A DNA stretch of 64,000 nucleotides from CAZICM01 sp964537685. GTDB lineage: Bacteria > Myxococcota_A > Polyangia > Polyangiales > Polyangiaceae. The stretch covers positions 50,584-114,583 of the forward strand of contig CAZICM010000028.1 of NCBI GenBank assembly GCA_964537685.1. The letters run 5' to 3'. Below are positions 62,594 to 64,000 of this stretch, piece by piece; positions within the stretch are counted from its first letter, which is position 1; the number at the start of each line of letters is the position of its first letter. Below the pieces are notes generated by a model. The model was not told the DNA's origin and did no database searches. It saw only the letters and a list, made by a program, of their open reading frames with translations. The translations under genes and the position numbers were made by a program.

Positions 62594-64000
62594 ATGGGAC
62601 ATGTACCGCTTCTCGATGAATTGGCCATCATCGCCGCCCTCGCCGTTGTGGTTACCATTCTCCTGGCCAAGCTCAAACTACCCACCGTCGCGGGCCTCCT
62701 CGCGGCCGGTGCCCTGCTCGGACCCTTTGGCTTGGGCCTGGTCCGAAGTATTCATTCGATTGAAGTACTCGCCGAAATCGGGGTTGTTCTCCTCCTCTTC
62801 TCCATTGGCCTCGAATTCTCCCTCGATCGCCTCAAACACATCTTTCGCACCGTTGCCCTGGGCGGCTTTCTTCAAGTATCCCTCACCACCGCCGCCACCG
62901 CCGCCGTCGCCATGGCTCTGGGAGAAACTCTTCGCCATGGAATTTTCTTTGGCTTTGTTGTCGCCTTATCGAGCACCGCCATTGTCCTGCGCGTCCTAGC
63001 CGAACGTCAAGAACTCGATGCCCCCCATGGCCGCTTTATTGTGGGCACCCTTATTTTTCAAGACCTTTGCGTCGTTCCCATGGTGCTTATTGTTCCCCTG
63101 CTCGGCGCCGGAGGAACCATGGGAAGCGCCGCTCTCGGCGTTGGCCTCGCCATGGGCAAGGCCGCCGTTGTCGTTATCGGAATCATTGCTTTGGCACGCA
63201 CCATTATCCCCCGCCTTCTCACCTGGGTCGATGCAAGCCGCAGCCGCGAAATCTTCCTCCTCGCTATTCTTGCCCTCTGTATTGGCACCGCCTGGCTCAC
63301 CTCCATGGTCGGACTATCCCTTGCCCTCGGCGCCTTTCTCGGGGGCATGGTCGTTGCCGGCACCGAATTCCGCCATCGCGCCATGGGCGATCTCTTACCC
63401 CTGCGCGACGCCTTTGTGAGCATCTTCTTTGTCTCCCTCGGCATGCTCTTTAACCCTCGCATTGTCTTTCAATACCCCCTACTGGTCGCGGCCCTCCTCG
63501 CGGCATTTCTCTTTGCCAAAGGCATGCTCGCCACCTTTTCCGCGCTCATCATGCGCTTTCCCGCCCGGGTCGCCTGGCTTGCGGGCGTGGGCCTCGCTCA
63601 ATTCGGCGAATTTGGCTTTGTACTCTGCCGCCTGGGAGAATCCAGCGGTGTCCTCACCCACAGCCAATCCCAACCCATCCTTGCCGCCGGCATCATCAGC
63701 ATGTTCCTCACCCCCCTCTTGGTTCGATCGGCACCCCGTTTTGTCGCTGGTGAACGCCTGCTTGCCCCCTTGGAACGCCTGCTCGGCGTTCGAAGCATCG
63801 ACGAAGCCGATGAAGGCAACGCCCATCTCAAAGGCCATTTGGTGATTGTCGGCTTTGGCGTGGGCGGGCGGTTCGCGGCCCGGGTACTATCGTCCTGTGG
63901 CATTCCCCTGGTCGTACTCGATTTGAATGCGGAGAACGTAAGACAAGGCAAACAGATGGGCCTACCTGTATATTACGGCGACGCGACCAGCGAAGAAGCC
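62594..64000 (+). CDS. CPA2 family cation:proton antiporter (KefB/KefC-like), 3' end beyond window
   Basis: 469 codons are visible and the frame is open at the window end. I chose the second ATG of an ATGATG pair, which has AGAGG six bases upstream. The membrane part has about twelve helices (ELAIIAALAVVVTILLAKLK, VAGLLAAGALLGPFGLG, VVALSSTAIVLRVLAERQEL, FVSIFFVSLGMLF, AQFGEFGFVLCRLGE), matching the Na+/H+ exchanger fold of KefB/KefC/YbaL. From about residue 416, HLVIVGFGVGGRFAARVL is the start of an RCK/TrkA-N nucleotide-binding domain. It exports K+ or Na+ in exchange for protons. It is divergent from the lipoprotein gene, with a 190-base AT-containing gap. Confidence 0.9.
   Translation, partial: MGHVPLLDELAIIAALAVVVTILLAKLKLPTVAGLLAAGALLGPFGLGLVRSIHSIEVLAEIGVVLLLFSIGLEFSLDRLKHIFRTVALGGFLQVSLTTAATAAVAMALGETLRHGIFFGFVVALSSTAIVLRVLAERQELDAPHGRFIVGTLIFQDLCVVPMVLIVPLLGAGGTMGSAALGVGLAMGKAAVVVIGIIALARTIIPRLLTWVDASRSREIFLLAILALCIGTAWLTSMVGLSLALGAFLGGMVVAGTEFRHRAMGDLLPLRDAFVSIFFVSLGMLFNPRIVFQYPLLVAALLAAFLFAKGMLATFSALIMRFPARVAWLAGVGLAQFGEFGFVLCRLGESSGVLTHSQSQPILAAGIISMFLTPLLVRSAPRFVAGERLLAPLERLLGVRSIDEADEGNAHLKGHLVIVGFGVGGRFAARVLSSCGIPLVVLDLNAENVRQGKQMGLPVYYGDATSEEA

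Noticed and set aside
1..64000. tRNA, rRNA, insertion sequences or prophage
   Set aside because: I saw no cloverleaf-like sequence, transposase motif, terminal inverted repeats or phage structural genes; the gaps are all short.

Overview
The window looks like a draft scaffold (one run of 100 Ns) from a member of the Myxococcota, probably the Polyangia/Sorangiineae side. Evidence read from the sequence: three proteins end in MYXO-CTERM-like sorting tails (Cys motif, hydrophobic segment, Arg cluster); about ten secreted lipoproteins carry Gly/Ser-rich linkers after the lipobox; there are two Hanks-type Ser/Thr kinases, one followed by a TPR/membrane partner and one fused to an AAA-type ATPase and a long helical C-terminus; and large periplasmic TPR proteins occur in an operon. 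Base composition is clearly less GC-rich than in cultured Sorangium or Myxococcus. I see no rRNA, tRNA, CRISPR, insertion sequence or prophage. Genes are densely packed and no gap exceeds 300 bases.

Layout. 1-7062 (minus): operon of a Pro-rich coiled-coil exported protein and two big TPR exported proteins; the last runs off the window. 7192-12401: small housekeeping and envelope genes (DUF2270 membrane protein, DNA-3-methyladenine glycosylase I, acyltransferase, Cys-rich MYXO-CTERM protein, YeaR-like cupin, DUF2780 protein, M15-like peptidase). 12522-22407: mostly secreted proteins (DUF2330 MYXO-CTERM protein, EEP-nuclease-like lipoprotein, FG-GAP lipoprotein, monoheme c-type protein with a small barrel), plus DAHP synthase in a two-gene operon with an exported possible caspase-like protein. 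22500-25214: Ser/Thr kinase and its TPR partner. 25448-32381: pyruvate:ferredoxin oxidoreductase, dihydroorotate-dehydrogenase-like protein, CrtISO-like oxidoreductase and phosphoglycerate mutase. 32464-36441: giant kinase-ATPase. 36498-42819: candidate triterpenoid locus with a squalene-hopene-cyclase-like enzyme facing an opposite-strand run of glycosyltransferase, CYP51-like P450 and HpnE-like FAD oxidoreductase. 42829-49664: repeat-rich surface proteins (Cys-rich lipoprotein, thrombospondin-type-3 MYXO-CTERM protein split by the assembly gap, a barrel-like gene broken by two in-frame TGA codons, a beta-propeller lipoprotein). 49690-64000: Uma2-like protein, ECF sigma and zinc anti-sigma pair, lipoprotein, PilZ protein, GT39-type transferase, era-der, a second Uma2 protein, a lipoprotein and the start of a CPA2/Kef antiporter.

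Functionally, the window combines cell-surface and exported proteins with signalling, a low-potential (PFOR) carbon-energy module and a probable specialised isoprenoid pathway. The most novel items are the cyclase with a D-x-D-S active-site motif in a cyclase/P450/FAD-oxidoreductase/glycosyltransferase locus, the exported possible caspase-like protein co-transcribed with aroF, and the signal-peptide/barrel gene interrupted by two TGA codons. All functions are inferred by reading the sequence; no database search was run.
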